A stretch of DNA of 64,000 bases from Streptomyces cellostaticus (GCF_001513965.1 NZ_KQ948038.1:1-64000), one strand, 5' to 3'; positions 53,113 through 60,310 are shown, counted from the first letter of the stretch. A program made the numbers and translations. The notes: generated by a model not told the origin, from the sequence alone.

Positions 53113-53634
53113 TCAGTCTCCGGCCTGCTGGAAGGCGCTGACCGAGGCGTTCGGGTCGCCCTGGCTGGTCCGGCCGGCGATCGCGCCGTACTTCCAGGGA
53201 ATGCTCTGACCGGCGTCGCTGCCCGGCAGGACCACGTTCATCGACTTGGGCTTCAGGCTCTTGTCGTCGTTGTCCTTGCCCCGCACGTAGGTGACGGTGA
53301 AGGTCGCGGAGTCCCCCTTGGCGAGCTTCAGCGTCTGCGCCTTGGCCTCCTTCTGGGGCTTCAGGCTGACGGTCGCGCCGGTCTGGTTCAGCTCGACGTG
53401 CGGGAAGCCGTCCAGGGTGCAGGGTGCGCTCTGGTTGGTGATGCTGACGACCACCTCGCCGGTGTCCCCGGCCGCCGGTGCCACGCTCGCGGAGCCGGCC
53501 TGCACGGAGACCTTGCCGACCGCACAGCCCGACCCGGACGTGTTCTTGCCGCCGCTGCCGCCCCCGCTGTCATTGCAGGCGGTCAGCAGCAGAGCGGCGG
53601 CGAGGGCGGTGACGGTGAGCGGAATGGCGCGCAT
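53113..53634 (-). CDS. Lipoprotein, DUF4232-like
   Basis: 173 aa. Signal peptide with lipobox LTAC, a Gly/Ser linker, then a beta-rich domain: GDTGEVVVSITNQSAPCTLDG with two cysteines that can pair, KGDSATFTVTYVRG and a C-terminal SIPWKYGAIAG. The DUF4232 pattern is typical of small actinobacterial secreted proteins. GGGGAC about ten bases before ATG 53634. Ends four bases from the convergent DUF2786 stop. Binding partner unknown. Confidence 0.8.
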   Translation of the reverse strand: MRAIPLTVTALAAALLLTACNDSGGGSGGKNTSGSGCAVGKVSVQAGSASVAPAAGDTGEVVVSITNQSAPCTLDGFPHVELNQTGATVSLKPQKEAKAQTLKLAKGDSATFTVTYVRGKDNDDKSLKPKSMNVVLPGSDAGQSIPWKYGAIAGRTSQGDPNASVSAFQQAGD

Positions 53635-53717
53635 GAGCAGGTCCCCATCGAGGTCGTGACGGTCTTCCTGCATCATGGCGCCTGCGGCCGGGCCCCGATC
53701 ACGCGCCCCGGCAGAAT

Positions 53718-54197
53718 TCACTGCTTTGTGTGCGCCGTCGGCAACCCGGAGGGCAGCTTGCCGCCCTCGGCCCTGGTGTAGGTCTCCTGGCCGAGCTTGC
53801 CCGACCAGGTCACCTTCATGCCGTCCTTGCTCACCGAGTCGACCATGCCGGTGACCCGGTCCTTGCTGCCGTCGGTGCAGGTCAGATGGACCATCTGCAT
53901 GCCTGCCTCGGCGCCCGCGGTGCCGCTGCACACGGATCCGCCGGTCGCGAAGAGCCCGGCCTTCTTCCCGGTGATCACCAGGGCCACGATCGTGCCCTTG
54001 CTGGTGGTGATCCAGCTGCCCTGGAGTTTGCCGGAGGCGTCCGTCACCGCGCCCGTGGCGCTGCCGGTGGGTGTCGGGGTCGCGCTGGACGAGGTGTCGT
54101 TCTTGGAGCCGCCCCCGCTGCACGCGGTCAGGGCGAGCGCGCCCACCAGCCCCGCGGCCGCGGCCGCCGTCCGCACCCTTGCAGTCGCCGTAGTCAC
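53718..54197 (-). CDS. Lipoprotein, unknown (downstream of rpsN)
   Basis: 159 aa. Signal peptide with lipobox LTAC, a Thr/Ser/Pro linker, then a beta-rich domain (GSWITTSKGTIVALVITG, VHLTCTDGSKDRVTGMVDS). GTG 54197 follows CGGGAG. It lies 69 bp downstream of rpsN in the same direction; the corresponding S. coelicolor gene in this zinc-regulated cluster also encodes a lipoprotein, so zinc control is plausible. No histidine-rich metal site is visible. Confidence 0.75.
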   Translation of the reverse strand: MTTATARVRTAAAAAGLVGALALTACSGGGSKNDTSSSATPTPTGSATGAVTDASGKLQGSWITTSKGTIVALVITGKKAGLFATGGSVCSGTAGAEAGMQMVHLTCTDGSKDRVTGMVDSVSKDGMKVTWSGKLGQETYTRAEGGKLPSGLPTAHTKQ

Positions 54198-54265
54198 GTC
54201 ACGCTCCCGAAAGCTCCAGTGGCCGGCCTCCCGTGGCCGGAGGGACCGCAGCAAGCTATCAGCCG

Positions 54266-54571
54266 TTACCAGGAGGACTTCCGGACGCCGGGCAGGAATC
54301 CCTTGTGAGCCTGCTCGCGCAGGTTCACCCGGGACAGGCCGAAGGTGCGCAGGTAGCCGCGTGGCCGGCCGTCCACCTGGTCGCGGTTGCGCACGCGCGT
54401 GGCGCTGGCGTCCCGCGGCTGCCTGCGCAACTCCCGCTGGGCGGCGATCCGTTCCGCCTCCGTCGTGGAGGGCCGCCGGATGATCTCCTTCAGTTCGGCG
54501 CGGCGCTCGGCGTACCGGGCGACGACCTCCTTGCGCCGCTCGTTCTTCGCGATCTTGCTCTGCTTCGCCAT
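54266..54571 (-). CDS. rpsN: Ribosomal protein S14, zinc-free paralogue
   Basis: 101 aa. Long form S14 (MAKQSKIAKNERRKEVV to PGVRKSSW) without the CxxC-X12-CxxC zinc ribbon of the 61-residue form. Such C-minus paralogues replace the zinc-containing S14 when zinc is scarce. Start ATG overlaps the rpmB stop by four bases, so they are coupled. Divergent partner genes across the Zur-box-like site encode the other zinc-free proteins. Confidence 0.95.
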   Translation of the reverse strand: MAKQSKIAKNERRKEVVARYAERRAELKEIIRRPSTTEAERIAAQRELRRQPRDASATRVRNRDQVDGRPRGYLRTFGLSRVNLREQAHKGFLPGVRKSSW

Positions 54572-54807
54572 CAGACCTTCACCCCCCGGGCGCGGATCCG
54601 GGCCACGGCCGCCTCGACGCCGATGGTGTCCACGGTCTTGATCGCCTTCGCGCTCAGCCGCAGCCGCACGTGCCGGCCCTCGCCGGGCAGCCAGTAGCGC
54701 TTGGTCTGGATGTTCGGGTCGAAGCGGCGGGAGGTGCGCCGGTGGGAGTGGGAGATGCGGTTGCCGAAGCCGGGCTGGGTGCCGGTCAGCATGCAGTGGG
54801 CGGACAT
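54571..54807 (-). CDS. rpmB: Ribosomal protein L28, zinc-free paralogue
   Basis: 78 aa. MSAHCMLTGTQPGFGNRISHSHRRTSRRFDPN is L28; the sequence keeps one Cys near the N-terminus but lacks the paired CxxC arrangement of C-plus forms. ATG 54807 has GGAGAGG about nine bases upstream; the frame extends to 54828. It is first in the leftward operon with rpsN. Regulated by the zinc-uptake repressor in S. coelicolor. Confidence 0.93.
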   Translation of the reverse strand: MSAHCMLTGTQPGFGNRISHSHRRTSRRFDPNIQTKRYWLPGEGRHVRLRLSAKAIKTVDTIGVEAAVARIRARGVKV

Positions 54808-54841
54808 GGGTGACGTACCTCTCCTCAACGCTGGATGCTAA

Positions 54842-54856
54842 TGGAATTCATTTTCA
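54842..54856. promoter_or_regulatory. Zur-box-like operator between rpmB and rpmG
   Basis: TGGAATTCATTTTCA matches 12 of 15 positions of a TGAAAATGATTTTCA-type Zur palindrome and lies in the divergent promoter region. TAAGAT (54858-54863) is the -10 of rpmG, two bases away, so a bound repressor would block it. Confidence 0.75.
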
Positions 54857-54869
54857 GTAAGATAGCAGC

Positions 54870-55034
54870 ATGGCACGCAACGAACTCCGCCCGGTCATCA
54901 GGCTCCGGTCCACCGCCGGGACCGGCTACACCTACGTGACCCGCAAGAACCGCCGCAACGACCCGGACCGCATGACGCTGCGCAAGTACGACCCGGTCGC
55001 CGGCCGGCACGCCGACTTCCGAGAGGAGCGCTGA
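54870..55034 (+). CDS. rpmG: Ribosomal protein L33, zinc-free paralogue
   Basis: 54 aa, MARNELRPVIRLRSTAGTGY to HADFREER, too short for many gene finders. L33 without the CxxC pairs. ATG 54870 lies six bases after TAAGAT, so it is probably leaderless. First gene of the rightward zinc-starvation operon: rpmG, rpmE2, COG0523 protein, rpsR. Confidence 0.93.
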   Translation: MARNELRPVIRLRSTAGTGYTYVTRKNRRNDPDRMTLRKYDPVAGRHADFREER

Positions 55035-55043
55035 GGCAACGCC

Positions 55044-55298
55044 ATGCGCAAGGGAATCCACCCCGACTACGGGCCCGTCGTGTTCCGTGACCGTGCTGCC
55101 GGCCACGCCTTCCTCACCCGCTCGACCATGACGAGTCAGAAGACGATCGAGTGGGAGGACGGCCGCACCTACCCGGTCGTGGACGTCGAGATCTCCGACG
55201 TCAGCCACCCCTTCTACACCGGCACCGCCCGCGTCCTGGACACGGCCGGCCGCGTGGAGCGCTTCGAGCGCCGGTACGGGAAGCGGGGCGGGGCGTGA
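55044..55298 (+). CDS. rpmE2: Ribosomal protein L31 type B
   Basis: 84 aa. MRKGIHPDYGPVVFRDRAAG and SHPFYTGTARVLDTAGRVERFERRYG are L31 type B; no zinc-binding CxxC. Ten bases after rpmG. Its stop overlaps the GTG of the COG0523 gene, showing tight coupling. Confidence 0.94.
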   Translation: MRKGIHPDYGPVVFRDRAAGHAFLTRSTMTSQKTIEWEDGRTYPVVDVEISDVSHPFYTGTARVLDTAGRVERFERRYGKRGGA

Positions 55299-56452
55299 GC
55301 CTGTCCGTGGCCGTCGTCGGCGGGCTGCACGCCGAGGCCCGCAAGGCGGCGGTGGACCGGCTCCTCGCCGACGTGCCCGGCAGCGTCGCCCTCCACCACG
55401 ACCTGGCGACGGCCGCGGCCGGCACGGTCGTACGCACCGTCCGGGACCGCGACGGCATCCGCTCCGTCGGCGAGACGCCCCTGGTCAACGACTGCGCGTG
55501 CTGCGCCCTGCGCGAGGACCTGGTGCCGGAGCTGCGCCGCCTCGCCGACGACGGCACGGTGCGGCTCGCGATCGTCGAGCTGTGGGACTCGGTCGAGCCC
55601 AAGGCGATGGCCGAGGTGGTCACGGCCGGCGGCCTCACCGTCACCGGCGTGATCACCGCCGTCGATCCGGCGCTGGTACTGCCGTACCTCGGCAACGGCG
55701 ACGACCTCGCCGAGGCGGGGCTCGCCGCGGCCGCCACCGACCAGCGCACGGTCGCCGACACCTTCGCCCGCCAGCTGGAGTACGCCCCCGTCCTCGCCGT
55801 GGCCGACTCACCGGAGGCCGACGACGAGGACCGTGAGCTGCTCGCGCAGCTCCATCCGACGGCCCGCCGGGTTCCGATCGGCCACGGCGGCCCGGCGGGC
55901 GCGACGTCCCGCACCTCCCCGCTGACGGCGGCCGCGCTCGCCGGTTTCGACGTGGAGGCGGCCGCGGCCGCCCAGCACCCGGCCTGCGCCCTGCTGCCCG
56001 CCGAGGCCGACAGTCACGGCGTCGCCACCCTGGTCTGGAACCGCCGCCGCCCCTTCCACCCCGGGCGGCTGTACGCGGCCCTGGAGGACCTGACCTGCGC
56101 CGCGGCCCGCAGCCGGGGCCGGTTCTGGCTCGCCGACAAACCCGACGTGCTGCTGCACTGGGACGCGGCGGGCGGTGCGCTGTGCGTCGAGAGCGCCGGC
56201 CCGTGGCTCGCCGCGCTGCCCGACGCGGCCTGGGAGATGGTCCCGCCGGTGCGCCGGGCCGCCGCCGCGCTGGACTGGCACCCGGAGCACGGCGACTGCT
56301 GCAACCACCTCGTCTTCACCTCGCCCGGCCTCGACCGCGACGGACTCGAGCACCTTCTGGAGTCCTGTCTGCTCACCGATGCCGAGTACGCCGCCGGGCG
56401 CGATGCCTGGAAGAAACTGCCGCCCGCCTTCGACACCCTGCTGGAGGTCTGA
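55295..56452 (+). CDS. COG0523 (CobW/YciC) family protein with degenerate P-loop
   Basis: 385 aa. The metal-binding CxCC motif is intact (NDCACCALRED, about residues 66-75) and a C-terminal CobW_C region contains PFHPGRLYAAL. The Walker A is not recognisable: the first strand runs VAVVGGLHAEARKAAVDRLL instead of GxxGAGKTTL, and no NKxD is evident, so GTP hydrolysis may be absent. COG0523 proteins are metallochaperones for zinc; in Streptomyces this one is part of the Zur regulon. GTG overlaps rpmE2, and its stop overlaps the rpsR ATG (TGATG). Confidence 0.87.
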   Translation: MSLSVAVVGGLHAEARKAAVDRLLADVPGSVALHHDLATAAAGTVVRTVRDRDGIRSVGETPLVNDCACCALREDLVPELRRLADDGTVRLAIVELWDSVEPKAMAEVVTAGGLTVTGVITAVDPALVLPYLGNGDDLAEAGLAAAATDQRTVADTFARQLEYAPVLAVADSPEADDEDRELLAQLHPTARRVPIGHGGPAGATSRTSPLTAAALAGFDVEAAAAAQHPACALLPAEADSHGVATLVWNRRRPFHPGRLYAALEDLTCAAARSRGRFWLADKPDVLLHWDAAGGALCVESAGPWLAALPDAAWEMVPPVRRAAAALDWHPEHGDCCNHLVFTSPGLDRDGLEHLLESCLLTDAEYAAGRDAWKKLPPAFDTLLEV

Positions 56453-56685
56453 TGCCTCGCCCGAGCGACCGCAAGCCCGCCAAGAACCGTCCCAACCCGC
56501 TGGACCAGGCCGGGATCACCTACATCGACTACAAGGACACCGACCTGCTGCGGAAGTTCGTCTCCGACCGCGGCAAGATCCGCAGCCGCCGGGTCACCAG
56601 GGTCACCGCCCAGCAGCAGCGGCTGCTGGCGCGGGCCGTCAAGAACGCACGGGAGATGGCGCTGCTGCCGTACTCCAGCAGGTGA
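56452..56685 (+). CDS. rpsR: Ribosomal protein S18, zinc-free paralogue
   Basis: 77 aa: MPRPSDRKPAKNRPNPLDQA, then DYKDTDLLRKFVSDRGKIRSRRVTR typical of S18. No cysteines, so the C-minus form. Last gene of the operon; overlaps the upstream stop. A strong inverted repeat follows at once. Confidence 0.94.
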   Translation: MPRPSDRKPAKNRPNPLDQAGITYIDYKDTDLLRKFVSDRGKIRSRRVTRVTAQQQRLLARAVKNAREMALLPYSSR

Positions 56686-56691
56686 CAGGCT

Positions 56692-56743
56692 ATAGGTAGG
56701 CGATTCCCTACGATTGACGCGTAGGGAATCGCCTATCTATTCT
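56692..56743 (+). promoter_or_regulatory. Inverted repeat and promoter upstream of VOC/ArsR/SRPBCC operon
   Basis: Perfect 16-bp arms (TAGGCGATTCCCTACG at 56697-56712; complement 56720-56735), extendable to 21 bp with one G-U. TTGACG (56714-56719) lies in the seven-base loop and TATTCT (56738-56743) 18 bp later, with the VOC ATG six bases further. The right arm is thus the promoter spacer: an operator, probably for the ArsR protein, that also could terminate rpsR. Confidence 0.7.
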
Positions 56744-56749
56744 GCGGGC

Positions 56750-57124
56750 ATGACCATCACGCATGCCTCATTCGTCACGCTTCCCGTCTCCGACCAGGAC
56801 CGCGCGCTGCGCTTCTACACGGATGTCCTCGGCCTGGAGGTCACCGCCGACCGGGACCTGCCCCAGGGGCGCTGGCTCCAGGTGGCCCCCAGGGGTGCGC
56901 AGACCGTCTTCACCCTTTCGGGGCCCGGCATGGGGGGTTTTGAGGCCGGCTCCGCGCGGGGGATCATGTTGGTCACGACCGACGTCGACGCGGACTGTGC
57001 CCGGCTCACCGCGGCCGGGATCCCCGTGCAGGGACCGGACGAGCTCCCCTGGGGGCGCATGGCCTCCTTCGCGGACCCCGACGGCAACGGTCTGATGCTG
57101 CTGACGGAGAAGGAAGGTTTCTGA
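56750..57124 (+). CDS. Glyoxalase/VOC family protein
   Basis: 124 aa. Two beta-alpha-beta modules: FVTLPVSDQDRALRFYTDVLGLE and IMLVTTDVDADCARLTAAG, ending FADPDGNGLMLLTE. Usual size for single-domain VOC proteins (glyoxalase, bleomycin/fosfomycin resistance or extradiol folds). ATG 56750 is leaderless-type. First in a three-gene operon with an ArsR regulator and an SRPBCC protein; such operons often respond to small toxic compounds. Confidence 0.9.
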   Translation: MTITHASFVTLPVSDQDRALRFYTDVLGLEVTADRDLPQGRWLQVAPRGAQTVFTLSGPGMGGFEAGSARGIMLVTTDVDADCARLTAAGIPVQGPDELPWGRMASFADPDGNGLMLLTEKEGF

Positions 57125-57131
57125 CCGCTCC

Positions 57132-57479
57132 ATGAACGGGACGGGTACCGCCGCCGAGGACCGCGTCTTCGCCGCGCTCGCCAACGCCACGCGCAGGGAA
57201 GTGCTGCGGCTGCTGCGCGAGAGCGGACCGCAGCCCGTGCAGACCCTGGCCGACCACTTCGACATGCGCCGCCCGAGCCTCTCGGAACACCTCAGGGTGC
57301 TCCGGGAGGCCGGCCTCGTCTCCGAGCAGCGCTCCGGCCGGCAGCGCATCTACCGCCTCGAGGCGGCCCCGCTCGCCGAGGTGCAGGACTGGCTCCATCC
57401 GTACGAGCGGTTCTGGCGGGACCGGTTGAAGGGCCTCGGCGATCTGCTCGACCGCATGCCGGACGATGACCGCCCATGA
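57132..57479 (+). CDS. ArsR/SmtB-family regulator
   Basis: 115 aa winged helix. VFAALANATRREVLRLLRESG, QTLADHFDMRRPSLSEHLRVLREAGLV is the HTH, RQRIYRLEAAPLAEV the wing. No metal-binding cysteine pair, so it belongs to the SdpR/SRPBCC-linked non-metal group. The gap to VOC is seven bases and the stop overlaps the next ATG by four. Probably represses its own operon through the inverted repeat at 56697-56735. Confidence 0.92.
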   Translation: MNGTGTAAEDRVFAALANATRREVLRLLRESGPQPVQTLADHFDMRRPSLSEHLRVLREAGLVSEQRSGRQRIYRLEAAPLAEVQDWLHPYERFWRDRLKGLGDLLDRMPDDDRP

Positions 57480-57949
57480 GCACCGCACCGCCCGACGACG
57501 CCGACGACCTCACCACGATCCGCGTCGACCAGTTCTTCCCCCACCCGCCCGCCAAGGTCTGGCGGGCCCTGACCGAGCCCGGGCTGCTGGCCAGGTGGCA
57601 GATGCCCGGCGCCGAGGACTTCCGCCTCGAGGTCGGCCACCGGTACCGGATGACCTCGGTCCCGCGTCCCAACTCCCGCTTCTCCGGCGTCGTAGAAGTG
57701 CAGGTTCTCGCCTACGACACCGAGCGGATGCTGTCCCTCCGGTGGGCGGATGCCGATCCCGCCAATCCTGCGGACTGGACCATCACCTGGACCCTGGAAC
57801 AGGAAGGGCGCGGTACGCGTCTCTTCCTAGTGCACGAAGGTTTCGATCCGGACGACCCGGCGCAGTTGATGGCGCGGAAGATCATGGACGGGGGCTGGAG
57901 GGGGCATGTACTGCCGTCTCTGGGGCAGACGCTGGACCGGCTTCGGTAA
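57476..57949 (+). CDS. SRPBCC/AHSA1 family protein
   Basis: 157 aa. RVDQFFPHPPAKVWRALTEPGLLARWQMP is the N-terminal signature, with EVGHRYRM and a C-terminal GWRGHVLPSLGQTLDRL helix; START/Bet v1 fold with a hydrophobic ligand pocket. Coupled to the ArsR gene, a very common pairing in actinobacteria in which the SRPBCC protein may bind the inducer. Confidence 0.92.
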   Translation: MSTAPPDDADDLTTIRVDQFFPHPPAKVWRALTEPGLLARWQMPGAEDFRLEVGHRYRMTSVPRPNSRFSGVVEVQVLAYDTERMLSLRWADADPANPADWTITWTLEQEGRGTRLFLVHEGFDPDDPAQLMARKIMDGGWRGHVLPSLGQTLDRLR

Positions 57950-57985
57950 AGCGGACGTCAAACCTGTAATCGCGGGAACACCCCC

Positions 57986-58014
57986 CGTGCACGTGCATCT
58001 GCTCATGCAACTGC
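57986..58014 (+). promoter_or_regulatory. 29-bp element, copy 1 (upstream of DUF397 gene)
   Basis: Begins CGTGCACGTGCATCTGC and ends TGCAACTGC. A matching element in the opposite orientation lies at 59096-59124 upstream of the ATPase gene; 26 of 29 bases agree. Both are 74-110 bp from a start codon. A shared operator for the XRE regulator is the natural explanation. Confidence 0.75.
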
Positions 58015-58095
58015 ACATGAACGGGGTTATGATCCGGGTCAGTTGACTACAGCATCTATGGCCTCACCAGCCAGTGCACCACCGGGGAGCAACCT

Positions 58096-58365
58096 GTGGA
58101 CCGCGACGTTGACGGCGTGTACGGGGGGTACGACGTGTACAACGGCATGGCTGCCACGCAGCTGGACGGAGTGGCCTGGCAGAAGAGCAGGCACAGCAAC
58201 TCGCAGGGCTCGTGCGTGGAGTTCGCGCGGCTGCCCGGCGGCGAGGTGGCCGTACGCAACTCGCGCTTCCCGGACGGCCCCGCGCTCGTCTACACGCGCG
58301 CGGAGATCGAGGCGATGCTCCTCGGCGTCAAGGACGGCGAGTTCGACCATCTGGTGGCCGGCTGA
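58096..58365 (+). CDS. DUF397 domain protein
   Basis: 89 aa. VAWQKSRHSNSQGSCVEFAR and RNSRFPDGPALVYTRAEIEAML are the DUF397 signature. In Streptomyces such proteins are partners of XRE/DUF5753 regulators (WhiJ-like, Scr1/Scr2 pairs) and affect development and secondary metabolism. GTG 58096 has GGGGAG about eight bases upstream. Convergent with the ATPase gene; the XRE gene is the third member of the module. Confidence 0.9.
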   Translation: MDRDVDGVYGGYDVYNGMAATQLDGVAWQKSRHSNSQGSCVEFARLPGGEVAVRNSRFPDGPALVYTRAEIEAMLLGVKDGEFDHLVAG

Positions 58366-58476
58366 AACGACTCACCGGCCCGGACGCGACCGACCGGTCG
58401 CGGTGGGCCGGTGGCGGCCGGGTGACGTCCGGGTGTACGCGCGTAGAACCGCGGCGTCCGTCGGTGCCGTACCGGG

Positions 58477-59022
58477 TCAGTCGGTGGGCCGGAGCCGGAA
58501 CAGCGCCCAGACGACCTTGCCGTTGAGGGTGCCCGCGAGCGGGTGCCAGCCCCAGCTGTCGGCGAAGGAGTCGACCAGGAACAGGCCGCGGCCCGACTCG
58601 GCCGAGAAGTCGTCCGAGTCGCGTGGGGCGGGGGTCTCGTGGCTGGGGTCGCGCACCGCGCACACCAGTCGCTCGGTCCAGCGCATCAGGTGCAGCCGTA
58701 CCGGCTGGTCCTCGGCGCACCCCACGTCGGCCGCGTCGGAAGGTGCGGCCCGCAGGGCCTCGTTGCAAGGGTGGTGGTGGGGAAGAGGCAGGCCGTGCCG
58801 CAGGGCGTTGGTGACGAGTTCGGAGACGACGAGACATATGTCGTCGAAGCGATCGCCCGCGTCCCACTTGTCCAGCGTGCAGCGGGTGAAGCGCCGGGCC
58901 TCGCGCACCGCTTCGTAGCGGGTGGGCAGGGCGCAGGAGGCGGCATCGGACACGGCCGCGGGATCCAGCGGCGGGAGGCCCTGCCGTAACGGCTTGAGCA
59001 TGGTCGATCCATTCGTTCCCAT
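58477..59022 (-). CDS. HATPase (anti-sigma/RsbW-like) protein
   Basis: 181 aa. N box CLVVSELVTNALRHG and G box SAESGRGLFLVDSFADSWGW are those of small GHKL serine-kinase anti-sigma relatives. RHGLPLPHHHPCNEA adds a histidine cluster. ATG 59022 has CGGGAG upstream; the frame runs open to 59094. It is the middle gene of the DUF397-ATPase-XRE set and carries copy 2 of the 29-bp element upstream. Its partner may be a sigma factor or STAS protein elsewhere. Confidence 0.85.
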   Translation of the reverse strand: MGTNGSTMLKPLRQGLPPLDPAAVSDAASCALPTRYEAVREARRFTRCTLDKWDAGDRFDDICLVVSELVTNALRHGLPLPHHHPCNEALRAAPSDAADVGCAEDQPVRLHLMRWTERLVCAVRDPSHETPAPRDSDDFSAESGRGLFLVDSFADSWGWHPLAGTLNGKVVWALFRLRPTD

Positions 59023-59095
59023 GCGAGGCACTCCCGGGAATTCGCGGTCGTTGCGATGCAGCGGTGGCGCGGCACCATGCTTTCGGATGCGCACG

Positions 59096-59124
59096 GCAGA
59101 TGCAAGGGCAGATGCACGTGCACG
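59096..59124 (-). promoter_or_regulatory. 29-bp element, copy 2 (upstream of ATPase gene)
   Basis: Reverse complement starts CGTGCACGTGCATCTGC and continues with a TGCATCTGC, so that it matches copy 1 at 57986-58014 at 26 of 29 positions. It lies 74-102 bp upstream of the ATPase start. The rest of the 59125-59319 region before the XRE gene is unusually AT-rich with no gene. Confidence 0.75.
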
Positions 59125-59319
59125 CGACCGAATTGAACCCGCCCGCCCCGCTTCTTGGCCATTTTTTCCGCCAACTTGAAGCGGTTGCTGTCACAGGTCC
59201 CTATCTCTTCCTGTTCAAAACGGCCGACCTCTTTCCGTTTCCGTAACCGGACGAGTACTGCTCGAAGTGTTTTAGTGGCAGACTTCGGCCCCTGAAGACG
59301 GTTGGGGAGGCTGGCGAAC

Positions 59320-60180
59320 GTGAGCGCGGGAGAGCCCGGATCGGTGGTGCGGCGCATGCTGCTCGGCTCGCAACTCAGGCGACTGCGTGAAGCACGGGGG
59401 ATCACGCGCGAGGCGGCGGGGTACTCGATCCGCGCCTCCGAGTCGAAGATCAGCCGGATGGAGCTGGGCCGGGTGAGCTTCAAGACCAGGGACGTGGAGG
59501 ACCTGCTGACGCTGTACGGCATCACGGACGAGGCGGAGCGCGAGTCGCTGCTCTCCCTCGCCCGGGAGGCCAACGTCGCGGGCTGGTGGCACAGTTACAC
59601 CGACGTGCTGCCCAGCTGGTTCCCCACCTATGTGGGCCTGGAGGGTGCCGCCTCCCTGATCCGGGTGTACGAGGTGCAGTTCGTGCACGGCCTGCTGCAG
59701 ACCGAGGAGTACGCCCGCGCGGTGGTGCGGCGCGGCATGCGGGGCGCGAGCGCGGCCGACGTGGAGCGACGGGTCGCCCTGCGCCTGGAGCGGCAGAAGC
59801 ACCTGCTCGCGCAGAACGCGCCCGAGTTCCACATCGTCCTCGACGAGGCCGCCCTGCGCCGCCCCTACGGCGACCGCGACGTGATGCGCGGCCAGCTCCA
59901 GCATCTGATCGACATCTCCCAGCGCCCCAACGTACGGCTGCAGGTCATGCCGTTCGGCTTCGGCGGGCACTCCGGCGAGAGCGGCGCCTTCACCATCCTC
60001 AGCTTCCCCGAGTCGGACCTGTCCGACGTCGTGTACCTGGAGCAGCTGACCAGCGCGCTCTACCTGGACAAGCGCGAGGACGTCACCCAGTACGAGCAGG
60101 CACTCAAGGAGCTCCAGCAGGACAGCCCCGGCCCGGACGAGAGCCGGGACCTGCTGCGCGGTCTGTTGCAGCTGTCCTGA
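59320..60180 (+). CDS. XRE-family regulator with DUF5753 (WhiJ/Scr1-like)
   Basis: 286 aa. Xre HTH at about 12-70 (LRRLREARGITREAAGYSIRASESKISRMELGR), then the DUF5753 domain (WFPTYVGLEGAASLIRVYE, HGLLQTEEYARAVV, RPNVRLQVMPFGFGGHSGESGAF). Such regulators bind a DUF397 partner. GTG 59320 has GGGGAGG about ten bases upstream; TTG 59302 is the longer alternative. Divergent from the ATPase gene and upstream of the ALDH gene. Its last codons form part of a tandem duplication. Confidence 0.9.
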   Translation: MSAGEPGSVVRRMLLGSQLRRLREARGITREAAGYSIRASESKISRMELGRVSFKTRDVEDLLTLYGITDEAERESLLSLAREANVAGWWHSYTDVLPSWFPTYVGLEGAASLIRVYEVQFVHGLLQTEEYARAVVRRGMRGASAADVERRVALRLERQKHLLAQNAPEFHIVLDEAALRRPYGDRDVMRGQLQHLIDISQRPNVRLQVMPFGFGGHSGESGAFTILSFPESDLSDVVYLEQLTSALYLDKREDVTQYEQALKELQQDSPGPDESRDLLRGLLQLS

Positions 60181-60213
60181 CCTCACGACTTGCAGCTGTC
60201 CTGACCTCACAAC
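60166..60213. repeat. 24-bp tandem repeat spanning a stop codon
   Basis: 60166-60189 and 60190-60213 are two 24-bp copies starting TTGCAGCTGTCCTGACC and differing at one base. The first copy encodes the last codons and stop of the XRE gene. Like the repeat at 3643-3690 it is a 24-bp unit right at a gene end. Confidence 0.85.
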
Positions 60214-60310
60214 TCACGGGAAACACAAGTACGATGACGGGCGATCAGACCGTGTAGTCGACCGGGTGTCTGTCTGGCTGTCACCGAGCAGCGGGGGATC
60301 GAGGGAACAC

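Noticed and set aside
58043..58918. 291-codon plus frame covering the DUF397 gene in another frame
   Set aside because: Thr/Arg/Ser-rich translation without a motif; the DUF397 frame has a ribosome-binding site and family signature.
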